Assembly (NCBI GenBank): GCA_043721775.1
Contig: JAYSQA010000093.1
Coordinates: 9,787 to 73,786, forward strand
Direction of reading: 5' to 3'
DNA from: Stagnihabitans sp043721775
GTDB taxonomy: Bacteria; Pseudomonadota; Alphaproteobacteria; Rhodobacterales; Rhodobacteraceae
DNA length: 64,000 bases
Below are positions 1-8,330 of this stretch, piece by piece. Under the pieces are notes generated by a model. It was not told the DNA's origin, searched no databases, and saw nothing but the letters and a program-made list of their open reading frames with translations. Both the position numbers and the translations under genes were made by a program. How positions within the stretch are numbered: the first letter of the stretch is position 1; each line of letters opens with the position of its first letter.

Positions 1-1858
1 CGGTCAATCCCCTGACCGCGGCAGAGGTCGACCAGCTTTTCGACCTGATCCTGACGGGCAATGCGGTCAGCATGACGATGGCTGCGGTGCAGATCAAAGC
101 CCATCGGCAAAGAACTTGTCTGCTGGTCAGCCAGAACGACGTCTGGCACGCGCCGCAGCGCTTGCGGGCCTGTAACCCGCGTCTTGCCACCATGCGCCTG
201 TGCTCCGCCAGCTGCTTTGTGCCGGTGCCGGTGCCGGTGCCGGGGGCGGCAAAGGTGGTGCGCTGGCTGGAGGCGCATTCGCATACTTTTGCCAAGGTGA
301 TCCGCCCCGGCGTGGCGCGGCCACGGGTTGTCAGCCTTGATTTCAAGGCCAGCAGCCCGGATGCGGTAGACCTCGCCGGCCATGACGGGCCGGGGTTTGA
401 CCGCTGGTGTGCAGGCAAGGTCGCGCAGTCCGGGGCCGATTTCGCGGTGGGCTTCCACGGCGAGGACCGCTGATCTTCAAGGCCGAGGCTTTTGCCATCG
501 GCGCCACGCGGCGGTCTGTTCCCCTTGGCATCGACATCTTCGCCCCCGAGGGCGAGCCGGTACATGCGCCCTTTGCGGGCCGGGTGGCATTCCCGCACGA
601 CGACGCGGCGCCTTACGGCTTTGGCCCAACGATCATACTGGAACATGAGGCAGATGGGGTGCCGTTCTGGACCCTTTACGGCCACCAGTCCCACGACATT
701 TCGCCCGCCTGACCCCGGGCCAGACCATCGCCCTGGGGGGAAGGCTGTCGCGACCTTCGGTGTGCGCCACGAAAACGGCAACTGGTCGTTACAGCGGCAC
801 TTTCAGATCGTCACCGACCATCCGGGGCTGAAGGCGCGGATGCACGGTGTGGGCTTGGGCCGCGACTGGCAGAACTGGCGAGCGGTGTCGCCCGCTCCCT
901 CGGTCATCATGGGTCTGCCGGTCAAGGCCCGGCCCTGGTCAGCCGCAGCGCCGATCGGCCGGTGGCGCAGCGCAGCGCGGGCGGCGGCTGGGGCGGTTTT
1001 TGTCGATAGCCCATGCGCCAGAGCGGTTGAAGATTGTCAACGGCAAGGGCGGTTCGGGGCGGCCCGTGCATGTCCGTCTGGCAAAGATGCCAGATCCTTA
1101 CCGGATCCGTCTGCGCCATGGCCGCCCTGATGCCGGGGCGGGCCATGCGGCGGATGTGACGCGGCAGATGGCGGCAAAGGGGTGGCGTCCGGCGCTGTTT
1201 TTCAGGGAAGGGATTTTGGGGTCTGGTGGCCAGATCGTGCCGCTCTGCGGTTACATCAAGGTGGCTTACCCCCCAGTAAGGGCGGCGGGTGGGTTATGTC
1301 TGGCTGATCAGGTGCAGGCGGGCTTTGGCCGGGTGGGCAGCCACATGTTGGCGTTTGAGGCGCTGGGCGTGATGCCCGACATCGTGACACTTGGCAAGCC
1401 CATCGGCAACGGCCATCCGATGGTGACGCTGGTGACGACGCCTGCGGCCTTCTCCAACGGGATGGAATATTTCAACATCTTCGGCGGCAATCCGGTGTCA
1501 GCCGTCATCGGGTTGGCAGTGCTGGATGTGATCCGCGACGAACGTCTGATGCAACACTGCGCCGTGGGGGGCAGTTGATGAAGGGCCCTGGCGCTGCGGC
1601 ATAAGATGATTGGCGACGTCGGGGGCTTGGGCCTGTTCAACGGCATCAAGATGGTGCGCAACCGTCAAGCGCTGACGCCCGCGCCAGAGGTGGTGGACCG
1701 TGTGATCCTTGCGTTGAAACGGGATCACATGATCCTTACTTTCCCGCGAGGGGCCGCATCACCAGGTCGTCAAGATCAAACCCCCGGCGGCGTTTTCCGA
1801 AGGGGATTGCGCAAGGCTCCTGTCAGCGTTGGATGAGGTGCTGACGCGGAGCGTTTGA
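1..1858 (+). pseudogene. Degraded kinase / M23 peptidase / class III aminotransferase fusion gene (3' part)
   Basis: Remains of the three-part protein family in which an aminoglycoside-phosphotransferase-like domain is followed by an M23-like peptidase domain and a class III PLP aminotransferase. An open frame from base 3 matches the end of the kinase part and the linker (TCLLVSQNDVW, NPRLATMRL). A frame change leads to an M23-like stretch at about 479-712 (PLGIDIFAPEGEPVHAPFAG). Further frame changes lead to the aminotransferase core at about 1290-1575 (DIVTLGKPIGNGHP carries the PLP lysine) and its C-terminus, which ends in another frame at the stop at 1856-1858. At least four frame switches and missing segments make it nonfunctional. 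The 5' part lies outside the window. Family assignment is from recognisable motifs; the decay is seen directly. Confidence 0.8.
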
Positions 1859-1878
1859 TCGCCACCAGACAGAGAGAG

Positions 1879-2117
1879 CGGAGTGATCAATCGCGCCATT
1901 GGGCCGCAGGAAGCGCGCCGCGATCAATCGCGCCATTGGGCCGCAGGAAGCGTGCCGCGATCAATCGCGCCATTGGGCCGCAGGAAGCGCGCCGCGATCA
2001 ATCGCGCCATTGGGCCGCAGAAAGCGTGTCGGGATCAATCGCGCCGTGGGGCCGCAGAAAGCGCGTCGCGATCAATCGCGCCGTGGGGCCGCAGAAAGCG
2101 CGTCGGGATCAATCGCG
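1879..2117. repeat. 37-bp tandem repeat array, about 6.5 units
   Basis: A unit starting GATCAATCGCGCCATTGGGC and 37 bp long repeats head to tail about six and a half times, with later units diverging (CCATTGG to CCGTGGG, CAGGAAG to CAGAAAG). Because 37 is not a multiple of three, all three plus-strand frames stay open through it; these are not genes. The array runs into the 3' end of the minus-strand aldolase gene, whose TGA stop (2109-2111) lies in the last unit. Each unit carries the small palindrome CGCGATCAATCGCG. Confidence 0.95.
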
Positions 2118-2945
2118 GCTTTGGGACAGGGACCGGATCGCCAGCCGGGCGGCCTCGGTCAGGGGCGGGATCGTGTCTGACAGGATCTGGATGCGGTCAA
2201 AGCGGGCCGGGTCGCATGCAAGGCTGGCGCGCAGGGCGGCACCGAAGGCCTGACGCAATTCGGTGCCGATGTTGAACTTGCAGACAGTCGTTGCCGCAAG
2301 GCTGGCGCGCAGGTCTGCCGACAGCCCCGATCCGCCGTGCAGGACAAGGGGCAGGGCGGGGGCTGCGGCCTGAATGGCCTTCAGGCGGGGCCAGTCAACG
2401 CAAGCCCCCGGCGAGGTCATCAGATGGCTGTTGCCGATGGAAATGGCCAGCGCATCGACGCCCGTTTCAGCCGCGAACCGGGCGACTTCGGCGGGATTGG
2501 TGCCAAGCGATTTGGCACCTTGGGCATAGCCGACAAAACCCAACTCCCCCTCGACACTGATACTGTAAGGCCGCGCCATCGCCACCACTTCCGCCGTGCG
2601 GGCGATGTTTTGATCCAACGGCAGGGCAGAGCCGTCGTACATGACGGATGTGAAGCCCAAGTCCACCGCCTGTCGGCAGACTGCCAGACTTTCGCCGTGG
2701 TCAAGGTGGGGCACGACCGGAACCGAAGCCCCCTCGGCCAGCACACGGAACATGGCGGCCAGCACCGGCAGCGGGGTGTAGGCCCGGGCACCGGGGCCGG
2801 CTTGCAGGATGACGGGGCGGGCTTGCGCCTCGGCGGCGCGCACGTAAGCCACGGCGTCCTCCCAGCCCAGCACGACAAGGCCCGCAATGGCGGTACCGTC
2901 GGTCAGGCAGGGGTGCAGTACATCTGTCAGGCTGGCCAGGGTCAT
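2109..2945 (-). CDS. Class II fructose-bisphosphate-type aldolase (IolJ/GatY/KbaY-like)
   Basis: A 278-residue zinc-dependent class II aldolase. Visible family motifs are the zinc-binding HLDHGES near residue 82, EGELGFVG near 132 and LHGGSG near 201, followed by the phosphate-binding NIGTELRQAF segment. It starts 13 nt after the iolB stop and is the last gene of a minus-strand iolC-iolB-aldolase operon, so I infer it cleaves 2-deoxy-5-keto-gluconate-6-phosphate, the IolJ step, giving dihydroxyacetone phosphate and malonate semialdehyde. A tagatose- or fructose-bisphosphate aldolase cannot be excluded from sequence alone. The last codons and the stop form the first unit of the neighbouring 37-bp repeat array. 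Confidence 0.85.
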   Translation of the reverse strand: MTLASLTDVLHPCLTDGTAIAGLVVLGWEDAVAYVRAAEAQARPVILQAGPGARAYTPLPVLAAMFRVLAEGASVPVVPHLDHGESLAVCRQAVDLGFTSVMYDGSALPLDQNIARTAEVVAMARPYSISVEGELGFVGYAQGAKSLGTNPAEVARFAAETGVDALAISIGNSHLMTSPGACVDWPRLKAIQAAAPALPLVLHGGSGLSADLRASLAATTVCKFNIGTELRQAFGAALRASLACDPARFDRIQILSDTIPPLTEAARLAIRSLSQSRD

Positions 2946-2958
2946 GCCGGGCCCAACC

Positions 2959-3792
2959 TCATTTGAACTTCGCGATCATGTCCTTGATCCCGGGGATCGT
3001 CTCGATCTGGCCCGCATGTTCGGGCTGGAAATACTGAACCAGGGGCCGCTGGGTCAGGCCGCCAAGGATGGTGAAGTAATACATCTGATACCCCGGCAGC
3101 ACGCAGCACGGGTGATAGCCCTTGTCGATGGCCACGGTCGAGCGGTCCATCAGGTGATAGGCATCGCCCACCCGTCCCTCTTCGCGTTGCAGCATTTGCA
3201 GGCCGGACCCGTGGCTTGGGTTGAAGCGAAAGTTGTAGGCCTCGTCATGCCGGGTTTCCAGCGGCAGGCGGTTGGTGTCGTGCTTGTGGCTGGGAAAGCC
3301 CGACCAACCCCCGGCACCCACAGTGTAAAGTTCCGACACCAGCAGGCGGCCCACACGGTCATGGTACTTCTGCCCAAGGATATGCTTGATCTTGCGGTGG
3401 GTCTTGGTGTCATCCGAGCCGTATTGCACCTTGTCCACCTCGCGCACAGCAAAGGCCGGGCGGTAGTCGGCAAAGCGGGCGCCGGCGATGAAGACCTCGG
3501 CCTCGGCGGTGCAGGTGATCGTGGCGGGGGCGCCAGAGGGCACATAAACCCCCTCAGGCTCGCCATCCCAGACGTTCAGGCGGCGCTTGCCGATGGCGTG
3601 AAAGTCTTGCCCGTCGGCGGTGATATCGACCGTGCCGGTGGCGGGGACGATGCAGGTTTCATAGCCGGGCACATAGCTTGTGAAGGTTTCTCCGGGCTTC
3701 AGGCGGACGATGTTGAGGTAGACCAGCGGCACCAAAGCGTTATCCCGGTCGATGATGGCGCGGTTGTGGTTGTCATGGGGGGCGATGTGCAT
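2959..3792 (-). CDS. iolB: 5-deoxy-glucuronate isomerase
   Basis: A 277-residue bicupin that isomerises 5-deoxy-glucuronate to 2-deoxy-5-keto-gluconate in myo-inositol catabolism. The length is normal for IolB. Typical stretches include the FPSHKHD metal-binding region, the DEAYNFRFNP segment, and the C-terminal GYHPCCVLPGYQMYYFTILGG. ATG 3792 is preceded by GAGGAAA. It lies 9 nt after iolC and 13 nt before the aldolase, giving one transcription unit. The genes for IolD and IolA are not in the window and must be elsewhere if the pathway is complete. Confidence 0.95.
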   Translation of the reverse strand: MHIAPHDNHNRAIIDRDNALVPLVYLNIVRLKPGETFTSYVPGYETCIVPATGTVDITADGQDFHAIGKRRLNVWDGEPEGVYVPSGAPATITCTAEAEVFIAGARFADYRPAFAVREVDKVQYGSDDTKTHRKIKHILGQKYHDRVGRLLVSELYTVGAGGWSGFPSHKHDTNRLPLETRHDEAYNFRFNPSHGSGLQMLQREEGRVGDAYHLMDRSTVAIDKGYHPCCVLPGYQMYYFTILGGLTQRPLVQYFQPEHAGQIETIPGIKDMIAKFK

Positions 3793-3801
3793 CGGGTTTC
3801 C

Positions 3802-4770
3802 TCAGAATTTGGCCATGAAACTGTCGAGTGTGGCAAGGTCCGGGCTGGCGGGCGCGCAGCCGATGCCCGCGACGATGATTGCGGCCGTGGCAGCACCGCA
3901 GCGCAGTGCCAGGTCCAGCGGGTCGCCCCGCGCCAGTGCTGCCAGCAGGCCACCCATGAAGCCATCGCCCGCGCCCATCGGTTTTTGCGCCTTGACCGGA
4001 AAAATCGGCGTCCCGACCTGCCCGGAAGCCGTGAAGGCGGTGCTGCCTTCGGCCCCGCGCTTGTAGACGGTGAACAGCGCCCCGGCGGCAAGGTCGCGGG
4101 CCAGGCCCTCGCCCCGGTCATAACCTCCGGCGATCAGGCCGAACTCCTCATCATTGCCGATCACGATGTCGCAGGCTTGCGCGGCACGCAGGCAAACCGA
4201 GGCGGCCCCGGCAGGCGTGGCCCATGCCGTGCTGCGGTAATCAAGGTCAAGGACGGTCAGCGCGCCAGCCGCCCTGGCAAGGTCGATGGCGTGCAACGCT
4301 GCCGAGCGTGAGGGTTCGGCGGACAGCGCTGTGCCCGTCACCACAAGCGCCGACGTGGCGGCATAGTCCAACGCCGCAACCTGTGCCTGCGACAAGGTCA
4401 GATCGGCAGCGCCGTTGCGGTAGATTGCCACCTGACAGTCGGTGGCACAGGTTTCCGTCACGGCCAGCGCGTTTCGGGCGGGCACGGCCAGCACAGCGCT
4501 GCGGTCCACCCCGTAACGGTCGAGTTCCGCCAGACAATAGCGCCCCACCGCATCATCCGACACGCAGGTCAGCAGGCTTGCCCCGGCCCCCTGTCGCGCC
4601 AAAGCCACCGCGATATTGCCAGCCGAGCCGCCAAGGGCTGCGGTAAAGCGCAAAGCCTGTTCGACCCTCGTGCCGGGTGGATCGGCGTAAAGGTCCATCC
4701 CCACGCGGCCCAGAACCACAAACCGGTTCACCGCAAAGCGCGTCATGGACGCCGGGGGCAGGGTGGCCAT
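3802..4770 (-). CDS. iolC: 5-dehydro-2-deoxygluconokinase (PfkB family)
   Basis: A 322-residue ribokinase/PfkB-fold sugar kinase that phosphorylates 2-deoxy-5-keto-gluconate. The GGSAGN signature is near residue 47 and the catalytic anion-hole motif GAGD is at 266-269, so the active site looks intact. It is the first gene of the minus-strand iolC-iolB-aldolase operon, with GGAGG just upstream of ATG 4770. The intergenic space before it (4771-4888) is shared with a divergent dehydrogenase gene and carries a LacI-type palindrome, so both arms are probably co-regulated. Confidence 0.93.
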   Translation of the reverse strand: MATLPPASMTRFAVNRFVVLGRVGMDLYADPPGTRVEQALRFTAALGGSAGNIAVALARQGAGASLLTCVSDDAVGRYCLAELDRYGVDRSAVLAVPARNALAVTETCATDCQVAIYRNGAADLTLSQAQVAALDYAATSALVVTGTALSAEPSRSAALHAIDLARAAGALTVLDLDYRSTAWATPAGAASVCLRAAQACDIVIGNDEEFGLIAGGYDRGEGLARDLAAGALFTVYKRGAEGSTAFTASGQVGTPIFPVKAQKPMGAGDGFMGGLLAALARGDPLDLALRCGAATAAIIVAGIGCAPASPDLATLDSFMAKF

Positions 4771-4850
4771 CTGGCCTCCGTCGTGACTAGGGTTGCGGGA
4801 ATGGGGTTGCGGGAATGGGGTTGCCTTGTGGTGACGCTAAGGTTACGCAT

Positions 4851-4868
4851 TTTGCAACCGGTTGCAAA
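4851..4868. promoter_or_regulatory. Candidate LacI-family operator
   Basis: A perfect 18-bp palindrome, TTTGCAACCGGTTGCAAA, with the central CG typical of LacI-family operators. It lies in the divergent gap between iolC (start 4770) and the Gfo/Idh gene (start 4889), ending 20 nt before the latter start. The LacI-family gene at 8331-9314 is the obvious candidate binder. A 14-bp tandem duplication (GGGAATGGGGTTGC) at about 4798-4825 lies next to it. The palindrome is seen directly; the regulator assignment is inference. Confidence 0.8.
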
Positions 4869-4888
4869 CCTTTTCGGGAGGCGTTGGA

Positions 4889-6016
4889 ATGGCGGAAATC
4901 GGGCGGACGGCGGAAATCGGGGTCGGCATTATCGGTGGCGGCTATATGGGCAAGGCGCATTCGGTCGCCATGGCTTGCGTTGGGGCGGTGTTCAACACAG
5001 CACTTCGGCCAAGGCTTGAAATGATCTGCGCCACTACGGACGCCAGCGCCGAGGGCTACCGCGCCGCTTACGGCTTTGCCCGGGCAACGGCGGATTGGCG
5101 TGTGCTGGTCGATGATCCGAGGGTGCAGGCGGTGGTGATTGCCAGCCCGCAGGACACCCACCGCGCGATTGCCGAACGTGCCTTGGCGGCGGGCAAGCCG
5201 GTGCTGTGTGAAAAGCCCTTGGGGGCCAGTCTGGCGGACAGTCAGGCCATGGTGGCGGCGGCCAAGGCTTCAGGCGTCACCAACATGGTTGGCTTCAATT
5301 ACATCCGCACGCCTGCCTCGCAATATGCCCGGGCATTGGTGCAAAGCGGTGCGATTGGCAAGGTCATCTGGTTTCGCGGCGAACATACCGAGGATTTTGA
5401 TGCCGACGGCCAACGCCCCGCGCAATGGCGCAACTTTGGCGCGGCGAATGGCACAATGGGCGACCTTGCGCCGCATATGATCAACGCCGCCTTGGCCTTG
5501 GTCGGCCCGATTGCGCGGCTGACGGCGGATATCGGCACCGTCTACCCTGACCGGCCCGGCACGCAAGGCAGGGTGGTCAATGATGACATCGGCCAGTTCC
5601 TGTGCCGGTTTGCCAACGGTGCTATGGGGCATCTAAGCTTCAGCCGCGTCGCCACGGGCCGCAAGATGGGGTATGCCTATGAAATCACCGGAACCAAGGG
5701 CGCCATCCGCTTTGACCAAGAGGATCAGAACGCCCTGTGGCTGTACAAGGCCGAAGGGCCGGAAGCCGAGCGTGGGTTCGCCAAGATCCTGACCGGGCCT
5801 GCGCATCCCGACTATCTGCCGTTCAGCCAAGGCCCCGGCCATGGCACCGGCTATCAGGAACAGATCATCATCGAGGCGCGCGATTTCCTGCACGCCGTAG
5901 CCACCGCCACCCCCGTCTGGCCGACCTTCGCCGACGGATTGGCGGTCGCAACCGTCATCGCCGCCGCCCGCCACTCTGCGGCCACGGGGGCTTGGGTCAA
6001 TCTGGAGGCACCATGA
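4889..6016 (+). CDS. Gfo/Idh/MocA family oxidoreductase
   Basis: A 375-residue NAD(P)-dependent sugar or polyol dehydrogenase. The N-terminal Rossmann motif GIIGGGYMGKAHS and the CEKPLG motif are characteristic of the family; the C-terminal half is the substrate-binding domain. I chose ATG 4889 because GGGAGG lies just upstream; an earlier ATG (4862) would overlap the operator palindrome. It opens a three-gene plus-strand operon and overlaps the next gene by four bases (ATGA). Given the iol genes on the other side of the promoter, oxidation of an inositol or a related keto-sugar is likely, but the substrate cannot be read from sequence. Confidence 0.88.
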   Translation: MAEIGRTAEIGVGIIGGGYMGKAHSVAMACVGAVFNTALRPRLEMICATTDASAEGYRAAYGFARATADWRVLVDDPRVQAVVIASPQDTHRAIAERALAAGKPVLCEKPLGASLADSQAMVAAAKASGVTNMVGFNYIRTPASQYARALVQSGAIGKVIWFRGEHTEDFDADGQRPAQWRNFGAANGTMGDLAPHMINAALALVGPIARLTADIGTVYPDRPGTQGRVVNDDIGQFLCRFANGAMGHLSFSRVATGRKMGYAYEITGTKGAIRFDQEDQNALWLYKAEGPEAERGFAKILTGPAHPDYLPFSQGPGHGTGYQEQIIIEARDFLHAVATATPVWPTFADGLAVATVIAAARHSAATGAWVNLEAP

Positions 6017-6897
6017 TCCGCATCGGCAATGCGCCCTGTTCCTGGGGCGTGGAATTCGCAGACGACCCCCGCAACCCGTCATGGCGCAAGGTGCTGGGCG
6101 ATTGCGCGGCGGCGGGCTACAAGGGCATCGAACTGGGGCCCGTAGGCTTCATGCCCGAAGACCCGGCGGTGCTGGCCGATGCGCTGGCGGAAAATGACCT
6201 GACCCTGATTGGCGGCGTGGTGTTCCGGCCCTTCCATGACGCCGCTGCCTGGGACGATGTGTGGGACGCTGCCAACCGCACCTGCAAGGCGTTGGTGGCG
6301 CACGGTGCGCAGCATCTGGTGCTGATCGACTCGATCTCACCCCGGCGCGCACCTACGGCGGGCCGGGCGTCTGAAGCTGAACAGATGGACGTGGCTGAAT
6401 GGAAGGCCTTCACCGACCGCATCCGCACTGTGGCGCAGCTGGGTGGCGATCACGGCCTGACCGTGGGCATCCACGCCCACGCGGCAGGCTTCATCGACTT
6501 CGAACCGGAGCTGGAGCGGCTTCTGGCTGAAACCGATGAGGCCCTGCTGAAAATCTGCTTTGACACCGGGCACCATTCCAATGCGGGCTTTGATCCGGTG
6601 GCCTTCATGGCCCGGCATATCGGCAGGATTTCCTATATGCACTTCAAGGATATTGACCCGGTGGTGAAGGCCCGCGCCGTGGCGAACCGCACCGGCTTTT
6701 ACGACGCCTGCGGGCAAGGCATCTTCTGCAACCTTGGCAAGGGGGATGTTGATTTTACGGCAGTCCGGCAGGTGCTGCTGGAGGCCGGGTTTGAAGGCTG
6801 GTGCACGGTCGAGCAGGACTGTGACCCATCAGGCGGCACTTCGCCCATCAACGATGCGCGGGCGAATCGCGACTATCTATCCTCACTCGGGTTTTAA
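6013..6897 (+). CDS. TIM-barrel sugar isomerase/epimerase or inosose dehydratase-like protein
   Basis: A 294-residue AP endonuclease family 2 (xylose-isomerase-like TIM-barrel) protein. The start IGNAPCSWGVEF resembles IolE/IolI proteins, and the FDTGHH, HFKD and CTVEQD segments supply the usual metal ligands. It is translationally coupled to the preceding dehydrogenase (ATGA overlap) and precedes a second Gfo/Idh gene by 13 nt. Candidate roles are inosose dehydratase (IolE), inosose isomerase (IolI) or a sugar epimerase working with the two dehydrogenases. I do not assign a symbol because the three functions share the fold. Confidence 0.82.
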   Translation: MIRIGNAPCSWGVEFADDPRNPSWRKVLGDCAAAGYKGIELGPVGFMPEDPAVLADALAENDLTLIGGVVFRPFHDAAAWDDVWDAANRTCKALVAHGAQHLVLIDSISPRRAPTAGRASEAEQMDVAEWKAFTDRIRTVAQLGGDHGLTVGIHAHAAGFIDFEPELERLLAETDEALLKICFDTGHHSNAGFDPVAFMARHIGRISYMHFKDIDPVVKARAVANRTGFYDACGQGIFCNLGKGDVDFTAVRQVLLEAGFEGWCTVEQDCDPSGGTSPINDARANRDYLSSLGF

Positions 6898-6910
6898 GAA
6901 AGGGTTCGGC

Positions 6911-8068
6911 ATGGCACGGCTTTCATGGGGCATGATTGGTGGCGGCGATGGCAGCCAGATTGGCCCGGCGCATCGGTTGGCGGCGGGGCTTGACGGGCTT
7001 TACACCTTCACCGCAGGCGCTTTGGACCATAACCCCGAGGCGGGCCGCACCTTTGCCCAAAAGCTGGGCGTGGCCCCGGACCGCGCCTATGGCGACTGGC
7101 GCGAGATGCTGGAGGGGGAGCGGAGCCGCCCCGACCGCGTCGAGCTGGTGACGGTGGCGACACCGAATTCGACCCATTATGAAATCGCAAAAGCCTTCCT
7201 TGCGGCGGGCTTCAACGTGCTGTGCGAAAAGCCGATGACAGTGACCGAGGCTGAGGCGGAAGACCTTGTCCGCACCGCCAACGCGGCGGGCCGGATTTGC
7301 GCGGTGAATTACGGCTACACCGGCTACGCCCTTGTGCGCCACATGCGGGCCATGGTGGCACGTGGCGATCTTGGCAAGGTGCGGCTGGTGGTGGCCGAGT
7401 TTGCCCATGGCCACCACGCCAACGCGGCGGATGCGGATAACCCCCGCGTCCGCTGGCGCTATGACCCGGCACTGGCCGGCGCCTCGGCCCAGTTCGCCGA
7501 TTGCGGCATTCATGCGCTGCACATGGCCAGCTTTGTAACCGGTCAAGAGGTGGCGCGGCTTTCGGCCGACTTTGCCTCGTGCCTGCCGGGGCGCGTGCTG
7601 GAGGATGACGCTATGGTCAACTTCCGGATGGATAGCGGAACCGTTGGCCGTCTGTGGACCTCATCCGTGGCGATTGGCCGTCAGCATGGCCTGACGATCC
7701 AGGTCTTCGGTGAAACCGGCGGCTTGCGCTGGGCGCAAGAGCAGCCGAACCAGTTGCACTACATGCCCTTGGGCCAGCGGTTGCAGACCATCGAACGCGG
7801 CGAGGGCAACCTGTCGCCCGAGGCCGACCGCGCCAGCCGGGTCACCGTGGGCCATGCCGAAGGGATGCCCTTGGCCTTCGGAAACATCTACCGCGATCTG
7901 GCGGAAGGTATCATGGCCGCGCGTGAGGGGCGCAAGGCCGACCCGGCGATCAGCCTTTATCCGGTGGCCGAAGATGGCTTGCGCTCGATTGCCGCGATCC
8001 ATGCGGCGGTGGCTTCGGCGGGCAGACAGGGCGAATGGGTCGACGCAAGGCCGCAGATGTTCCGCTAA
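6911..8068 (+). CDS. Gfo/Idh/MocA family oxidoreductase (second paralogue)
   Basis: A 385-residue NAD(P)-dependent dehydrogenase of the Gfo/Idh/MocA family. It has the Rossmann start SWGMIGGGDGSQIGPAH, VATPNSTHYEIA and CEKPMT near residue 108. ATG 6911 follows AAAGGG at a suitable distance; an upstream ATG at 6734 lies inside the previous gene. It is clearly a different subfamily from the 4889 gene (about ten residues longer), consistent with a two-step oxidation-isomerisation-reduction scheme for an inositol stereoisomer or a sugar. Its TAA stop (8066-8068) lies within the CTAA that abuts the MITE-like element. Confidence 0.87.
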   Translation: MARLSWGMIGGGDGSQIGPAHRLAAGLDGLYTFTAGALDHNPEAGRTFAQKLGVAPDRAYGDWREMLEGERSRPDRVELVTVATPNSTHYEIAKAFLAAGFNVLCEKPMTVTEAEAEDLVRTANAAGRICAVNYGYTGYALVRHMRAMVARGDLGKVRLVVAEFAHGHHANAADADNPRVRWRYDPALAGASAQFADCGIHALHMASFVTGQEVARLSADFASCLPGRVLEDDAMVNFRMDSGTVGRLWTSSVAIGRQHGLTIQVFGETGGLRWAQEQPNQLHYMPLGQRLQTIERGEGNLSPEADRASRVTVGHAEGMPLAFGNIYRDLAEGIMAAREGRKADPAISLYPVAEDGLRSIAAIHAAVASAGRQGEWVDARPQMFR

Positions 8069-8227
8069 CAGGCTGCTGAAAAAGGATTTTTAAGCATATC
8101 GCCTAAGACAGATGTTCCGTCATTCACCCGTTTTCGTCGCTCAAGCCACCGTTTGCGCACTTTCCGAGACGGATTTCCCATATCTTTCACCCATTTCGTG
8201 GGTGGTCGGCACTTTTTCAGCAGCCTG
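8069..8227. mobile_element. 159-bp MITE-like element, IS5-type ends
   Basis: The segment begins CAGGCTGCTGAAAAAGG and ends with the near-perfect inverse (ACTTTTTCAGCAGCCTG; 15 of 17 positions pair). It is flanked by CTAA on both sides (8065-8068 and 8228-8231), which fits the YTAR target duplication of IS5-type elements. The interior is AT-richer than the flanks and has no coding frame. It sits exactly at the stop codon of the dehydrogenase gene, between convergent genes. The IS family is inferred from target duplication and ends, not from a transposase. Confidence 0.75.
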
Positions 8228-8297
8228 CTAAAGCCTGCCCGACGAAAGTGACCTTCGGTTTTGCCGAAAGACAGCGGTAAAACCCCCCAGCCAAAGT

Positions 8298-8327
8298 CCG
8301 TCTGGCGCGTCCATCTGCGTCAGACGG
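8298..8327 (-). terminator. Hairpin after the LacI gene
   Basis: CCGTCTG (8298-8304) pairs with CAGACGG (8321-8327), with further partial pairing toward the loop. It lies 3 nt beyond the stop of the minus-strand LacI gene. There is no strong T-run, so factor-independent termination is uncertain. Confidence 0.4.
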
Positions 8328-8330
8328 GCT

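Noticed and set aside
1855..2275. Three overlapping plus-strand frames of about 93-132 residues
   Set aside because: They exist only because a 37-bp repeat cycles through all frames; the peptide is the same in each.
2887..4311. 474-residue plus-strand frame across iolB and iolC
   Set aside because: Antisense shadow of two clearly recognised genes, with no motif of its own.
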